Counted from the first letter of the stretch, positions 1-11,260 are shown. The stretch: 64,000 nucleotides of DNA from Dugong dugon (GCA_030035585.1 CM057468.1:56974145-57038144), one strand, 5' to 3'. Notes: generated from the sequence alone by a model not told the origin. Translations and numbers: made by a program.

Positions 1-24
1 ATGGATTTTTAAAATAATATTTTA

Positions 25-400
25 TTGTGTTTTCAGTGAAGGTTTACACAGCAGTTTAGGTTCCCATTCAACAATTTCTACACAAGTCGTTCAGTGACAT
101 TGGTTACTTTCTTCACACTGCATGAACACTCTCATTTCTGTCCTGGTTATTCTGTTTCTGTTAATCTAGTTTCCCTGCCTCCTTATCTTCTTATCTTTGT
201 TTTAAAGTAATTGTTGACTGTTTGGTCTCATACAGACGATATTTTAAATGAGCACAGTACGTAAGGATGATATTCGCTATTTTTTGAGCCAATTTGTTAT
301 TTAGCTAAAGGTGACCTCAAGGGTTAGTTTCAGTTCAAGGTTTATCCTCAGGGTCGATCTTCCCTACAATTAAGTAGTTGTATAATAAATAATATAAGTG
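25..400 (-). mobile_element. Antisense LINE-1 3' UTR remnant
   Basis: The block starts with a 'gtgaaggtttacacagcag' type motif and runs through 'ttcagtgacattggttac', which recurs in diverged form in the other antisense L1 3' UTR blocks of this window (near 3780 and 3960). This is the reverse complement of an afrotherian L1 3' UTR. It has no ORF and no clear target duplication, and it may continue beyond the left edge. Assigned from similarity within the window and general knowledge of the family. Confidence 0.6.
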
Positions 401-469
401 ACACACCTTTAAGACCTGGGCTACCTAAACTAGACTGAAGCATATGCAGAAAGGGATTGTAACGCATTC

Positions 470-720
470 CTTTTTATTGCCATAGTAACCAGGATTCTGC
501 CTGGTACATAGACAAAAACCCAAACCCATTGCCGTCGAGTAGATTCAATTCGTAGCAACCCTATATGACAGAGTAGAACTGCCCTATAGGGTTTCCAAGG
601 AGCAGCTGGTGGGTTCGAACTGCTGACCTTTTGGTTAGCAGCTGAGCTCTTAAACACTGTTCCACCAGGACTCTTGGTACATAGTAGGGACCTGTAAAAC
701 GTCGATAAAATGAATGATAA
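470..720 (+). repeat. L2 LINE 3' end remnant (host of an AfroSINE)
   Basis: Once the AfroSINE is removed, the flanks join into 'ctggtacatagtaggga' followed by a decayed 'gataaaatgaatga'. This resembles the L2 3' end (typically 'cctggcacatagtaggtgc...aataaatg'). Highly diverged, so the family call is tentative. Confidence 0.45.
512..674 (-). mobile_element. AfroSINE, short form
   Basis: Reverse-oriented AfroSINE. The 3' tail (gccgtcgagt) is at the left and the tRNA-like head (accaggactc) at the right. Perfect 10-bp target duplications 'tggtacatag' flank it at 502-511 and 675-684. At 163 bp it is the centrally deleted form. Inserted into the L2-like remnant. Confidence 0.9.
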
Positions 721-1574
721 AGAAAACTAGCTACCACCTATGATCTTGCATGAGGTCCTATTTGTGGGAACTTTGTGAATTGCTCCCATTCATGAAATAC
801 AATGTGGCACCATGAGGTTGCTACTATTGAACACCTACACACTTTTTCTTGCTCTCTTAAGCTCTCTGTTAGATGTGTCACAGTTTAAAATGTGCGGGGT
901 TTTTTTTCTTGTTAATATGACTTTTGCAAGGTCAACCCACAGTTTCCCAAAATAAAACTAGATCTGGTGTTTCCCAGAAATAGCATATACAAATATGACA
1001 TTTAAAACTGTTCTTTGATTTAGAAGATCAGTACTTGATGGTGAGTAATAGTGGGAAGTTTTCAAATTTGAACATGAAAATGCACTGCTGTGCCCCAAAA
1101 TGAAAATGGCAGAATATATAAACATGTTAATGCTACTCCTCTTTCAGCACACAGTCCAAAAAAATTACACATATACACGTATGTAGGACCACAATGAAGT
1201 AAAACTAGGAGTTATAAATACCTGCTGGCCATTTATGGGAAAACGCAGAGGCCACCACAATTCTGCTTGGGTTTGAACCAATACAGAGTAGATGATTATA
1301 AGACTTGAAAAAATGGCAAGATGACTAAGTAGCACAAATGAAAGTCCAGAATTAGACAGATGCCCAAGGTAGCAATGATCTCATCCTTTTAAACACAAGT
1401 CTGACAATAGAGAGATTTTGTTTTGTTTTAATTTATTTTTGTATTATCTGATTTGCACTTATATAGAGTCCAGAGGCTCAAAGAAAATTAAAAATAACCA
1501 AGAGTTTAGAAAATAAAAACAACTCAAGAATTATTCAACACTAAATAAGCACAATAGTATTATCTTTACAAGTT
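685..1574. other. AT-rich stretch, no gene recognised
   Basis: No convincing ORF, splice-framed exon or RNA gene seen. Content is AT-rich noncoding DNA with short homopolymer runs (T-run at 900-907). I could not place it in a repeat family by eye. Confidence 0.5.
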
Positions 1575-2470
1575 CCAGTCATTCACTCATGAATTCATTT
1601 TTGCAAGAAATAAATGTTGACAGTTTATTAAAAAAGTGTTCTGCATCCTACTTTGGTGAGTGGCATCTGGGGTCTTAAAAGCTAGCGAGTGGCCATCTAA
1701 GATGCATCAATTGGTCTCAACCCACCAGGAGTAAAGTAGAACGAAGAACACCAAAGACACAAGGAAAGTATTAGCCCAAGAGACAGGAAGGCCACATAAA
1801 CCAGAGACTGCATCAGCCTGAGACCAGAACTAGATGGTTCCCAGCTACCACCAATGACCACCCTGACAGGGAACACAACAGAGAGTCCCTGATGGAGCAG
1901 GAGAAAGGTGGGGTGCAGAACTCAAATTCTAGTAAAAAGACCTGAATGAATGGTTTGACTGAGACTGGAGGAACCCCAGAGGACATGGCCCCCGGATTCT
2001 ATGTCAACCCAGAATTAAAACCATTCTTGAGGCCAAGTCTTCAGACAAAGGTTAGACTGGACTGTGGGACATAAAATGATACTTGTGAAGAGCGTGCTTC
2101 TTAGCTCAAGTAGATACATGAGACTGAACGGGCAGCTTCTGTCCCGAGGTGAGATGAGAAGGCAGAGAGGGTCAGGAGCTGGTTGAACGGACACAGGAAT
2201 CAAGGGTAGAAAGGAGGAGTGTGCTGCCACAGTATAGGGAGAGCAACTAGGGTCACATAACAATGTATGTATAAATTTTTGTATGAGAGACTAACTTGAA
2301 TTGTAAAGTTTCACTTAAACTACAATAATGAAATAAAATAAAAAAGAAATAAGTGTTGATTTCTACCAGGTTCTAGGGTCTTTACTAAGCACTTGGTATA
2401 AAACAAACATGGCAAGCATCCTGATGGAGTTTACAATCTAATCAGGAAAAGAGACGTTTAAAAAATTATA
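1575..2470 (+). repeat. Ancient repeat (L1M 3' UTR-like) split by a younger L1 fragment
   Basis: The two flanks, 1575-1604 (attcactcatgaattcattt) and 2360-2470 (ggtctttactaagcacttgg, then 'gagtttacaatctaatcagg'), join into the familiar mammalian 'attcattcaacaaatattt...gagcttacattctagt' type of ancient L1M repeat. The younger L1 3' fragment sits between them. Family placement is from memory of the general pattern. Confidence 0.5.
1621..2343 (+). mobile_element. LINE-1 3' end fragment (5'-truncated insertion)
   Basis: A 723-bp 3' UTR-only L1 insertion. It matches the 3' UTR of the large L1 at 3385-7242 almost word for word (for example 'tctgcatcctac', 'gagtggcatctg', 'agaacaccaaagacacaagg') and ends in an A-rich tail with 'aataaaataaaaa'. 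Target duplications 'aagaaataaatgttga' at 1605-1620 and 'aagaaataagtgttga' at 2344-2359 differ at one of 16 bases. The one-base difference suggests moderate age. No coding sequence is included. Confidence 0.9.
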
Positions 2471-2599
2471 CCTCCCAGCGGCCAAAGCTAGAACAATTTG
2501 AGCAACAAAATAAATAATGTAGTATTGGATTATAACTCAAAGTATAGAATAAATATCCATGAGTGAAACTCATGGATATAAATAGTTAAACAGAGGAAA

Positions 2600-3384
2600 A
2601 GAGACAAATATTCCATACAAAAGAATTCCAAATAATTTATGTAAAATAACCAAAGGAGTAGTTTAACTTCCACCCTCTTAAGTGTGAGCTGTGCTTAGTG
2701 ACTTGCTTTCCAAGAGTGGATAAAAAGGGGGATAAATAGAAACTTAAAGTGGAGAATCATAGCACATACTACTTCAGCCAAGTGTTTAAGGTTAAAATCA
2801 TCAGGGATAAGTCATACTGATAATCATGTACTCATCTCCTAATATCCTGTGATGAGAAGGTACTTCATTTTTACGGTTTTCCTCTAAAAACCTATAATTT
2901 CAGTTTCATTTGTGAAAAACATCAGACAAACTAAAATTAATGGACATTCTACAAAATACCTGACCAGTTCTCCTTAAAACTGTCAAAACCAGAAAACTCA
3001 ACCGGTTGATATTGAGTCGATTCCAACACATAGTGACCCTATAGGACAGCATAGAATTGCCCATTAGGGCTTCCAAGGAGCATTTGGTGGATCTGAAATG
3101 CTAACCTTTTAGTTAGTAGCCAAGCTACCACTGCGCCACCATGGCTCCACAAGGGAGGTCTAAGAAAATATCACAGATCACAGGAAGCTAAGCAGACATG
3201 ATGACTAAATGTAATATAGTATCCCAGATGGAAATAAAAACTGGAATAGAAAAAGGATCAAAGGGAAAAATTCTGAAATCCAAATAACCTGTGGAGTTTA
3301 GGTAATAGTAATATGCCAGTGCTGTGTCTTTGATTGTGACAAATGTAATAGAGTAATATGAGATGTTAATAATACACAGGGCAA
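2600..3384 (+). mobile_element. Ancient L1M 3' UTR, left part
   Basis: Contains the hallmarks of an old mammalian L1M 3' UTR in order: 'cttaagtgtgagctgtgc', 'ggataagtcat', 'aaacatcagacaaact', 'ggacattctacaaaatacc', 'tccttaaaactgtc', then 'gacatgatgactaaatgtaa'. It is interrupted by an AfroSINE (about 2990-3148) and cut at 3384 by a younger L1. The rest resumes at 7243. It is the deepest host layer of the nest. Confidence 0.8.
2990..3148 (-). mobile_element. AfroSINE, short form
   Basis: Reverse-oriented copy running from the degenerate tail (ccggttgatattgagtcgat) to the head complement (ctgcgccaccatggctcc). It sits between the 'actgtcaaaacc' and 'acaagggaggtc' halves of the L1M host. Target duplications are not clear. 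More diverged than the copy at 24861. Confidence 0.85.
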
Positions 3385-6230
3385 TTGATACAAAAATCCT
3401 CAAAAAAATTCTAGCCAATAGAATTCAGCACATATCAAAAAAATAATTCACCATGATCAAGTGGGATTTACACCAGGTATACAGGATGGTTCAACATCAG
3501 AAAAACAATCAATGTAATCCATCACATTAATAAAACAAAAGACAAGAACCACATGATCTTATTATCGAAGCAGAAAAGGCATTTGACAAGTCCAACACCC
3601 ATTCATGATAAAAACTCTCAGCAAAACAGGAACAGAAGGGAGATTCCTCAACATAATGAAGGGCATTTGTACAAAGCCAACAGCCAACATCATCCTAAAT
3701 GGAGAGAGTTTTTTTTTTTTTTTCTTTTTTAAAGTTCAAAGTGCCTTTTTTTTTTTTTTTTAATTGTACTTCTGGTGAAAGTTTACAGAACAAATAGTTT
3801 CTCATTAAACAGTAGTACACAGACTGTTGTATGACATTGGTTAACAACCCCACGACATGTCAACGCTCTCCCTTCTTAACTTTTTTTTCTTTTTTTTTGG
3901 TGAAAATATACATAGCCAAAGATACACCATTTCAAAAATTTCTACATGCACAGTTCAGTGACATTGACTATGCTCTTCCAATTGTGCTGCTATTCTCATG
4001 TTAGATGAAAGTTTACAGAACAAAATAGTTTCTCATTAAACATTACACATGTTAGCCCTATGACAGTGGCTAACAACCTCACAACACATCAACACTGTCC
4101 TTATTCAACCTTGGATTCCCTATCACCAGCTTTCCTGTCCCTTTCTGCCTTCTAGCCCTTGTCCCTGGACTGCTGTGCCTCATTAGTCCCGTTTGGTTTT
4201 ATTGGGCATCCAATCCCCGGCTGAACGGTGAACCTCGGAAGTGACTTCACCACTAAGCTAAAAGGGTGTCTGGGGGCCATACTCTTGGGGTTTCTCCAAT
4301 CTCTTTAGGCCAGTAAATCTGGTCTTTTTGTGTGTGTTAGAATTTTGTTCTACATCCTTCTCCAGCTCTGTCCAGAACCCCTAAATAGAGAGAGTTTGAA
4401 TGCATTCCCCTTGAGAATGGGAACCAGACAAGGATGCCCTTTATCACCACTCTTATTCAACACTGTGCTGGAGGTCCTAGCCAGAGCAGTTAGGCTAGAA
4501 AAAAAAATAAAGCACATCCAAATGGGTAAGGAAGAAGTAAAAGTATATCTATTTGCAGATGATATGATCTTATACACAGAAAACCCCAAAGAATCCACAA
4601 GAAAACTACTGGAGCTAATAGAAGATTTCAGCAAAGTATCAGGATACAAGATAAACATACAAAAGTCAGTTGGATTCCTCTACACCAACAAAGAAAACTT
4701 CGAAGAGGAAATCACCAAATCAATACCACTTACAATAGCCCCCAAGAAGACAAAATACTTAGGAATAATTCTAACCACAGACGTAAAAGACCTATACAAT
4801 GAAAACTACAAGACACTACTTCAAGAAACCAAAGAGACCTGCATAAGTAGAAAAACATACCTTGCTCATGGACAGAAGACTCAACATTGTGAAAATGTCA
4901 ATTCTACACAAAGCAATCTACAGATACATTGCAATCCTGATCCAAATTTCAACAGCATTTTTAAATGAGATGGAGAAACAAATCACCAAATTCATATGGA
5001 AAGGGAAGAGGCCCCAGATAAAAAAAGCATTACTCAAGAAGAATAACAAAGTGGGAGGCCTCACACTACCTGATTTTAGAAACTATTATACTGCCAGGAT
5101 AGTTAAAACAGGCTGGTACTGGTACAACAACAGATACATAGACCAACAGAACAGAATTGAGAATCCAGATGTAAATTCATCCCCCTATGAGCAGCTGATA
5201 CTTGACAAAGGCCCAAAGTCTATTAACTGGGGAAAAGACAGTCTCTTTAACAAATGGTGCTGGCATAACTGGATATCCATCTGCAAAAAACTGAAACAAG
5301 ACCCATACCTCACACCATGCACAAAAACTAACTCAAAATGGATCAAAGACCTAAATATAAAATAAAAAACGATAAAGATCATGAAAGAAAAAACAGGGAC
5401 AACTCTAGGAGCACTAACATGTGGCATAAATAGAATACAAACCATAAGTAACAATGCACAAATACCAGAAAAGGAACTAGATAACTGGGAGCTCCTAAAA
5501 ATCAAACACTTATGCTCATCAAAAGACTTCACCAAAAGAGTCAAAAGACAACCTATAGACTGGAAAAAAATTTGTGGCTATGACAAATCCGATCAGCATC
5601 TAAATCTCTAAAATCTACAAGATACTGCAAAATCTCAACAAGAAAAGGACAAATGACCCAATTAAAAAATGGGCAAAGGCTACGAACAGGCATTTCTCCA
5701 AAGAAGACATTCAGGCAGCTAACAGACACATGAGGAAATGCTCACAATCATTAGCCATTAGAGAAATGCAGATCAAAACTACAATGAGATACCATCTCAC
5801 CCCAACAAGGTTAGTATTAACATAAAAAACACCAAATAATAAATGTTGGAGAGATTGTGGAGAGACTGGAACATTTATACACTGTTGGTGGGAATGTAAA
5901 ATGGCACAACCACTTTGGAAATTGATTTGGCACTTCTTTGAAAAACTAGAAAGAGAAGTACCATACGATTCTACAATCCTGCTCCTTGGAATATATCCTA
6001 GGGAAATGAGAGCCGTCACATGAATAGATATATGCACACCCATGTTCACTGCAGCACTGTTCACGATAGCAAAAAGATGGAAACAACCTAGGTGTCCATC
6101 AATGGACAAATGGTTAAACAAATTATGGTATAGTCACACAATGGAATACTACGTAATGATAAAGAACAAGGATGAATTCCATGAAACATCTTATAACATG
6201 GAGGAATCTGGAAGGCATTATGCTGAGTAA
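3385..6230 (+). pseudogene. LINE-1 ORF2 (reverse transcriptase), broken
   Basis: ORF2p is the L1 endonuclease/reverse transcriptase that performs target-primed insertion in the nucleus. Present here, in order: RT palm up to 'NIIL NGES' (3385-3711, with frameshifts); the nested insertion; then RT from 4398 with '[13 protein letters not shown]' and the catalytic FADD box intact at 4552-4563; then the C-terminal segment ('[11 protein letters not shown]', '[12 protein letters not shown]', about 4970-5365); and the last C-terminal stretch ('MDKWLNKLWYSHTMEYY'), ending at the stop at 6228-6230. The endonuclease domain is missing. Frameshifts and stops near 4800-4970, 5365-5380 and 5611-6042 split it into several reading frames. 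Cannot encode an active protein. Confidence 0.92.
3712..4379 (-). mobile_element. Antisense L1 3' UTR fragment nested in L1 ORF2
   Basis: The insert starts with a T-run (the complement of a poly(A) tail) and is flanked by 18-bp duplications 'cctaaatggagagagttt' (3694-3711) and 'cctaaatagagagagttt' (4380-4397), one mismatch. Inside, the motif 'gaaagtttacagaacaaa' occurs at about 3777 and again at about 4007. A second T-run with a different 3' UTR segment (about 3882-4005) lies between them. It is therefore a composite of at least two, probably three, L1 3' ends. Confidence 0.85.
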
Positions 6231-7242
6231 ATTTAATCAGTTGCAAAAGGACAAATATTGTATAAGACCACTATTATAACAATTCAAGAAAAGGTTTAAA
6301 CACAGAAGAAAACATTCTTTGATAGTTAGGAGGGTGGGGAGGGAGGGAGAAGGTTATTCACTAACTACGTGAAGGGAAGGACAGCACACACTACAGGGGA
6401 AGTCAGCACAACTGGACTAAACCAAAGCTAAGAAGTTTCCTGGATACAACAAAACACTTTGAGGGACAGAGTAGCAGGGGCAGGGGTGTTGGGACCATGG
6501 TTTCAGGGGACATCTAGGTCAACTGGCATAACAAAGTTTATTAAGAAAATGTTCTGCATCCTACATTGGTGAGTGGCATCTGAGGTCTTAAAGTCTAGCT
6601 AGTGGCCACCTAAGATGCATTAATTGGTCCCAACCCACCTGGAGTAAAGGAGAACGAAGAACACCAAAGACACAAGGAAAGTATTAGCCCAGAAGACAGA
6701 AAGGGCCACATAAACCAGAGACTGCATCAGACTGAGACCACAACTAGATGGTTCCTGGCAACCACCAATGACCGCCCGGGGAACACAACAGTGAGTCCCT
6801 GATAGAGCAGGAGAAAAGTGGGGTGCAGAACTCAAATTCTAGTAAAATGACCAGACTTAATGGTCTGATTGAGACTGGAGAAACCACAGAAGGCATGGCC
6901 CCTGGACTGTGTCAACCCAGCACTGAAACTATTCCTGAGGCCAACTCTTCAGACAAAGATTAGACCGGACTATGAGACATAAAATGATACTTGTGAAGAG
7001 TGTGCTTCTTAGCTTAAGTAGATTGATGAGACTAAATGGGCAGCTCCTGTCCAGAGATGAGATGAGAAGGCAGAGAGGGTCAGTAGCTGGTTGAATAGAC
7101 ATGGGAAATCTGGGCAGAAAGGAGGAGTGTGCTGTCACAGTATAGGGAGAGCAACTGGGGTCTCATAACAAGGTATGTATAAATTTTTGTCTGAGAGACT
7201 AACTTGAATTGTAAACTTTCACTTGAAGTACAACAATAAAAA

Positions 7243-7335
7243 AATAATACATAGGGCAACAAGACTGAGAGACATAAGGGAACTCTGTAATATCTTTGCA
7301 ACATTCTGTCAATATAAAATTTTCTAAAATAAAAA
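7243..7335 (+). mobile_element. Ancient L1M 3' UTR, right part
   Basis: Continuation of the host interrupted at 3384. It begins with the second copy of the target duplication and ends with 'aaaattttctaaaataaaaag', a typical L1M terminus. Joined to 2600-3384 it gives a terminal segment of roughly 720 bp once the SINE is removed. Confidence 0.75.
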
Positions 7336-7369
7336 GATCATTTTATAAAGTTAGTTTACCAATTATTTA

Positions 7370-8010
7370 TACCTGTGATAAGACATATGAAAGAGAAGTA
7401 TAGGATGCTATGTCATGAAAAGCTTTCCTGAGAAGGTGACAATTAATGTGCTGTCTGAGGGATGAGTATAGCATAGTTAAGCAAAAAGGCAAGCAGAACA
7501 ACAAGGAGAGTTGTTTTAGGTAGAGAAAACAGCAGAGACCTGGAGTAAAATGAAGGCCAACATAAATGACAGTGAGACAGAGCAAAGTGGAAACATTCAA
7601 GGGATAAATAAAATGAATAATCAGCAGGTCAGTGACTGCTGGGGGTGGAGTATGAGGGAGAGAAAATATCAAAGATGCCTACTGAGTTCTGGCCTACATA
7701 ATTTATCAGGATTGTTGGGCCATTAACTGAAAGAGGAAAAGTTGGAACACCAGCAAATTTGGGATGAATGAGTGGGAAAGAACATCGTGAGTTATTCTGG
7801 ATTTATTTAAATTGATTTATTAAAATATATTTGGATGTAAAACTTCCAAGTAGGGATGTAAAATAGGCAGTTTTACATATAGGTCTGGAGTTTTCAGTAG
7901 AAAAGTGGGAGTCACTGGTGTGTAAACCAAAAAAACCAAACCCGTTGCCATCGAGTCAATTCTGACTCATAGCAACTGGTGTATAGATGGTAATTAAAGC
8001 TACTGGAATG
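7370..8010 (+). repeat. Ancient repeat (L1M 3' UTR-like)
   Basis: Phrases such as 'aaagctttcctgagaaggtgac', 'tgtctgagggatgag', 'cagagacctggag' and 'aggtctggagttttcagt' follow the order of the old L1M segment that also occurs at 37535-38340. An AfroSINE tail fragment interrupts it at 7922. Assigned from pattern memory. Confidence 0.55.
7922..7974 (-). mobile_element. AfroSINE 3' tail only, 5'-truncated
   Basis: Only the last ~50 bp of the SINE is present (cgttgccatcgagtcaattc). Flanks 'actggtgt' at 7914-7921 and 7975-7982 look like an 8-bp target duplication. Extreme 5' truncation is unusual for a SINE and could also indicate an RTE tail. Confidence 0.75.
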
Positions 8011-8254
8011 AATAAGAGTGTTTCCGTAAAGGTAGAAAAAAGAGAGAAAATAGTCTAGTCATGAAAATGAAGAAATATTTAAAGTATGAGTAAGGGAGAA
8101 AAAAGGAGAGAGGGAGAGAGAGAAAGCATACAAATATGCGGTTAAAGAAAAGAGGAAAGTTTAGAAGAATAACGTTTCACTGAGGTAGAAGAGCCTTGGA
8201 CAAACAAGGCAGTAATCTGAATGTATGAGGAATTATTCTGTTTTCAGAAGAGTA

Positions 8255-8722
8255 AAATCTAATCGCCAAACGGTGGAAACAGCGTAAATGTTCATGAACA
8301 AACAAATGGATAAACAAAATACATTATATACATACAATGGACTATTACTCAGACATAAAGAGAAATGAAGTCCTGATACATGCTACAACATGGATGAACC
8401 TTGAAAACATTTTGCTGAATGAAATAACTTAGAGACAAAAGGACAAATGTTTGATCCCACTTACATGAAATATCTAAAATAGGCAAGTGTACAGAGACCA
8501 CAGTTTATTGGCGGTTACCAGTAGCAGAAGGGAAGAGGAAAAGTAGACTCGTTACTTAGGGAACATTGAGCTTCTGTTAAGAGTGACAGAAAAAAATTGG
8601 AAATGGACAGTGGTGACGGTTGAAGAACATGATGAACACAATGTCCCTGAAATGTACATGTAAAAAAAGTTGAAATACAAATGTTTTGCTGTATATATAT
8701 TTACCACAATAATACAAAAAAC
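8255..8722 (+). mobile_element. Old LINE-1 3' end
   Basis: Decayed L1 ORF2 C-terminus and 3' UTR. It contains 'acaatggactattactcagac', 'acatggatgaaccttgaaaac' and 'ggacaaatgtttgatcccactt', the typical order of an old L1MA-like 3' end. All frames are broken. Confidence 0.75.
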
Positions 8723-8989
8723 GTTTTCAAGTATATACAAAAGCTTTACAAGAATTATCAGAGAAGTCTCAACACATTTCAAAGTACTGAAATCAGATTA
8801 TGTTCTTCACTCATAGTGGGTATCATCTAGGAATCCATTACAAAAGATAAGTAGGAAATATCTGTATGCTACACAGTTAAGAAATACACTTAGAAATAAC
8901 CCATGGTCAGAGAAGAAATCAAATAGAAATAGCTTGAATTGGGTGATAATAAAACATTAACACTTAGTAAAAGGTAAAGCCAGGCTGAG

Positions 8990-9420
8990 GAGGAAAGTTG
9001 CAGTCTCCGATGTATAAATTATAAAGAAAGAAAGGATAAAAAATAAACAATCAGCCACTTAAAAAATTAGAAAAAAGAACTAAAAATTAAACCAAAAGAA
9101 AATTTTAAAAGGAATTAAAAATAACTACAGAATTTAAATAGAAAAATTACGTACAACAAAGAGGACCAACAAAGTCAAAGAAATTGTAAAATTGATAAAC
9201 ACCTGCTAAAAGCATTAATGCAGAAATATAAAAGGGGATATGCCTAGATTCTTAAACATACCGTAATAGGGTTTTCTACTAAAAAATAGAAAATTTAAAT
9301 AAAATTGACAAATTCCTTGAAAAACAAAACAAACAAAGGTGACACATGGAGAAGTAGAAAATCTGTTTAACCCTATAAGCATTTAAAAAATTAAACTCAT
9401 AATTAAAAATCTTCTCACAT
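8990..9420 (+). repeat. A-rich, probably decayed L1 ORF2
   Basis: Very A-rich on the + strand, with runs resembling the L1 ORF2 'aattagaaaaaagaactaa' and 'aaattgacaaattcc' segments, but heavily decayed. The RTE follows directly at its right edge. Low certainty. Confidence 0.4.
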
Positions 9421-9424
9421 AGAA

Positions 9425-11260
9425 AAATTGCCCAATACAATACGCCCTTTGATTTCTTGACTGCTGCTTCCACGAGCGTTGATTGTGGATCCAAGTAAAA
9501 TGATATTCTTCACAATTTTATTTCTTCTCCATTTATCTTGATGTTGCTTATTGGTCCAGTTGTGAGGATTTTTGTTTTCTTTATGTTGAGGTGTAATCCA
9601 TACTGAAGGCTGTGGTCTTTGATCTTCATCAGTAAGTGTTTCAAGTCCTCTTCACTTTTAGCAAGCAAGGTTGTGTCATTTGCATATCACAGGTTATTAA
9701 TGAGTCTTCTTCCAATCCTGATGCAACATTCTTCTTCATATAGTACAGCTTCTCGGATTATTTTATTTGCTCAGCATACAGACTGAATAAGTATAGTGAA
9801 AGGGTACATCCCTGAAGCACACTTTTCCTGATTTTGAACCACGCACTAGCACTTGTTCTGTTTCAATGACTGCCTCTTGTTCTATGCACAGGTTTCACAT
9901 GAACACAGTTAAGTGTTCTGGAATTCCCATTCTTCGAAATGTCATGTATAATTTGTTATGATCCACACAGTCGAATGCCTTGGCATAGTCAATAAAACAC
10001 AGGTGAACATCTCTCTGGTATTATGTGCTTTCGGCCAAGATCCACCTGACATCAGCAATGATATCCCTTGTTCCATATCCTCTTCTGAATCCAGCTTGAA
10101 TTTCTGGGAATTCCTTGTTGATATACTGCTGCATCTACTTTTGAATGGTCTTCAGTAAAATTTTACTTACATGTGATATTAATGATACTGCTCAACTATT
10201 TCCATGCTGTGTTGGATCACCGTTCTTTGGAATGGGCACAAATATGGATTTCTTCAAGTTGGTTGGCCAGGCAGCTGTCTTCCAGATTTCTTGGCATAGA
10301 TGAGTGAGCACTTCCAGTGCTGTATCCATTTGTTGAAACATCTCAATTGGTATTCCATCAGTTCCTGGAGCCTTGTATTTTGCCAATGCCTTCAGTGCTG
10401 CTTGGACTTCTTCCTTCAATACCATCAATTTTTGATCATATGCTACCTTCTGAAATGGTTGAACGTCGACCATTTCTTTTTGGTACATTGACTATGTATA
10501 TTCCTTCCACCTTCTTCTGATGCTTCCTACATCATTCAATATTTTGCCGACAGAATCCTTCAATATTGCAACCTGAGGCTTGAATTTGTTCTTTAGTTCT
10601 TTCAGTTTGAGAAATGCTGAGCGTGTTCTTCCTTTGTGGTTTCCTAACTCCAGGTCTTTGCACATTTCATTATAATGCTTCGCTTTGTCTTCCCAAGCCA
10701 CCCTCTGAAATCTTCTGTTCAACTCTTCACTTCATCATTTCTTCCATTCAATTTAGCTACTCGATGTTCAAGAGCAATTTCAGAGTCTCTTCTGATGTTC
10801 ACTTCTGGTCTTTTCTTTCTTGCTTGCTCTTTAATGACATTTTTCTCTTTCTTCATGTATGATGTTCTTGATGTCATTCCACAACTCATCTGGTCTTCTG
10901 TCATTAGTGTTCGATGCATCAAATCTGTTCTTGAGATGGTCTCTAAATTCAGATGGGATATACTCAAGGTCGTACTTTGGCTCTTGTGTTCTTGTTTTAA
11001 TTTTCTTCAGCTTCAACTTGACCTTGCACACGAGCAATTTGATGGTCTGTTCCGCAATTGGCTCCTGGCCTTGTTATCACTGATGATAACTGAGCTTCTC
11101 CATAGTCTCTTTCCACAGATGTAGTCGATTTGATTCCTGTGTATTCCATCTGGCGAGATTTATGTGTATAATCTCTGTTTTTGTTATTAAAAAAAGGTAC
11201 TTCCAATTAATAGGTCGTTGGTCTTGCAAAATTCTATCATGTGATGGTACTGATAAGCTC
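9425..11260 (-). mobile_element. RTE (BovB-like) LINE, truncated at both ends
   Basis: A non-LTR retrotransposon on the minus strand. Reading right to left: C-terminal endonuclease ('RPGANCGTDHQIAR', about 11130-11035); the linker ('EFRDHLKNRFDASNTNDRRPDELW'); a coiled-coil-like basic stretch (about 10960-10500); then the RT ('KYKAPGTDGIPIEMFQQMD', 'PIPKNGDPTQHGNS', 10490-10195); and the remaining palm and C-terminal part down to about 9425. The 5' end and the terminal tail are missing, and no convincing target duplication is seen. The same family left short 3' ends at 21570, 27683 and 36266. Confidence 0.92.
9425..11260 (-). pseudogene. RTE endonuclease/reverse transcriptase, inactivated
   Basis: The reading frame is split into at least five pieces by frameshifts and stops. 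At 9672-9686 the catalytic box reads YAND instead of YADD: the first of the two adjacent metal-binding aspartates is Asn, and the codon just before the Tyr is a stop (9687-9689). This protein family cuts target DNA and copies its own RNA, and is the presumed mobilising enzyme of AfroSINE. Without that aspartate and with a broken frame, the copy cannot be active. Confidence 0.88.

Larger units (their letters stand above)
3385..7242 (+). mobile_element. LINE-1, 5'-truncated, with nested insertion
   Basis: A 3.86-kb insertion, of which about 3.2 kb is L1. It begins inside the ORF2 reverse-transcriptase domain, contains the rest of ORF2 to the stop at 6228-6230, then a 1-kb 3' UTR ending in an A-rich tail. 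Target duplications are 'aataatacacagggcaa' (3368-3384) and 'aataatacatagggcaa' (7243-7259), differing at one of 17 bases. It landed in an ancient L1M 3' UTR and was itself hit by an antisense L1 fragment (3712-4379). The 3' UTR matches the fragment at 1621-2343 and the minus-strand copy at 50766. Confidence 0.95.

Noticed and set aside
10614-11124. Long + strand frames (82-149 codons) rich in Phe/Leu/Ser
   Set aside because: They are the antisense of the RTE coding sequence, whose minus-strand frames carry recognisable endonuclease/RT motifs.
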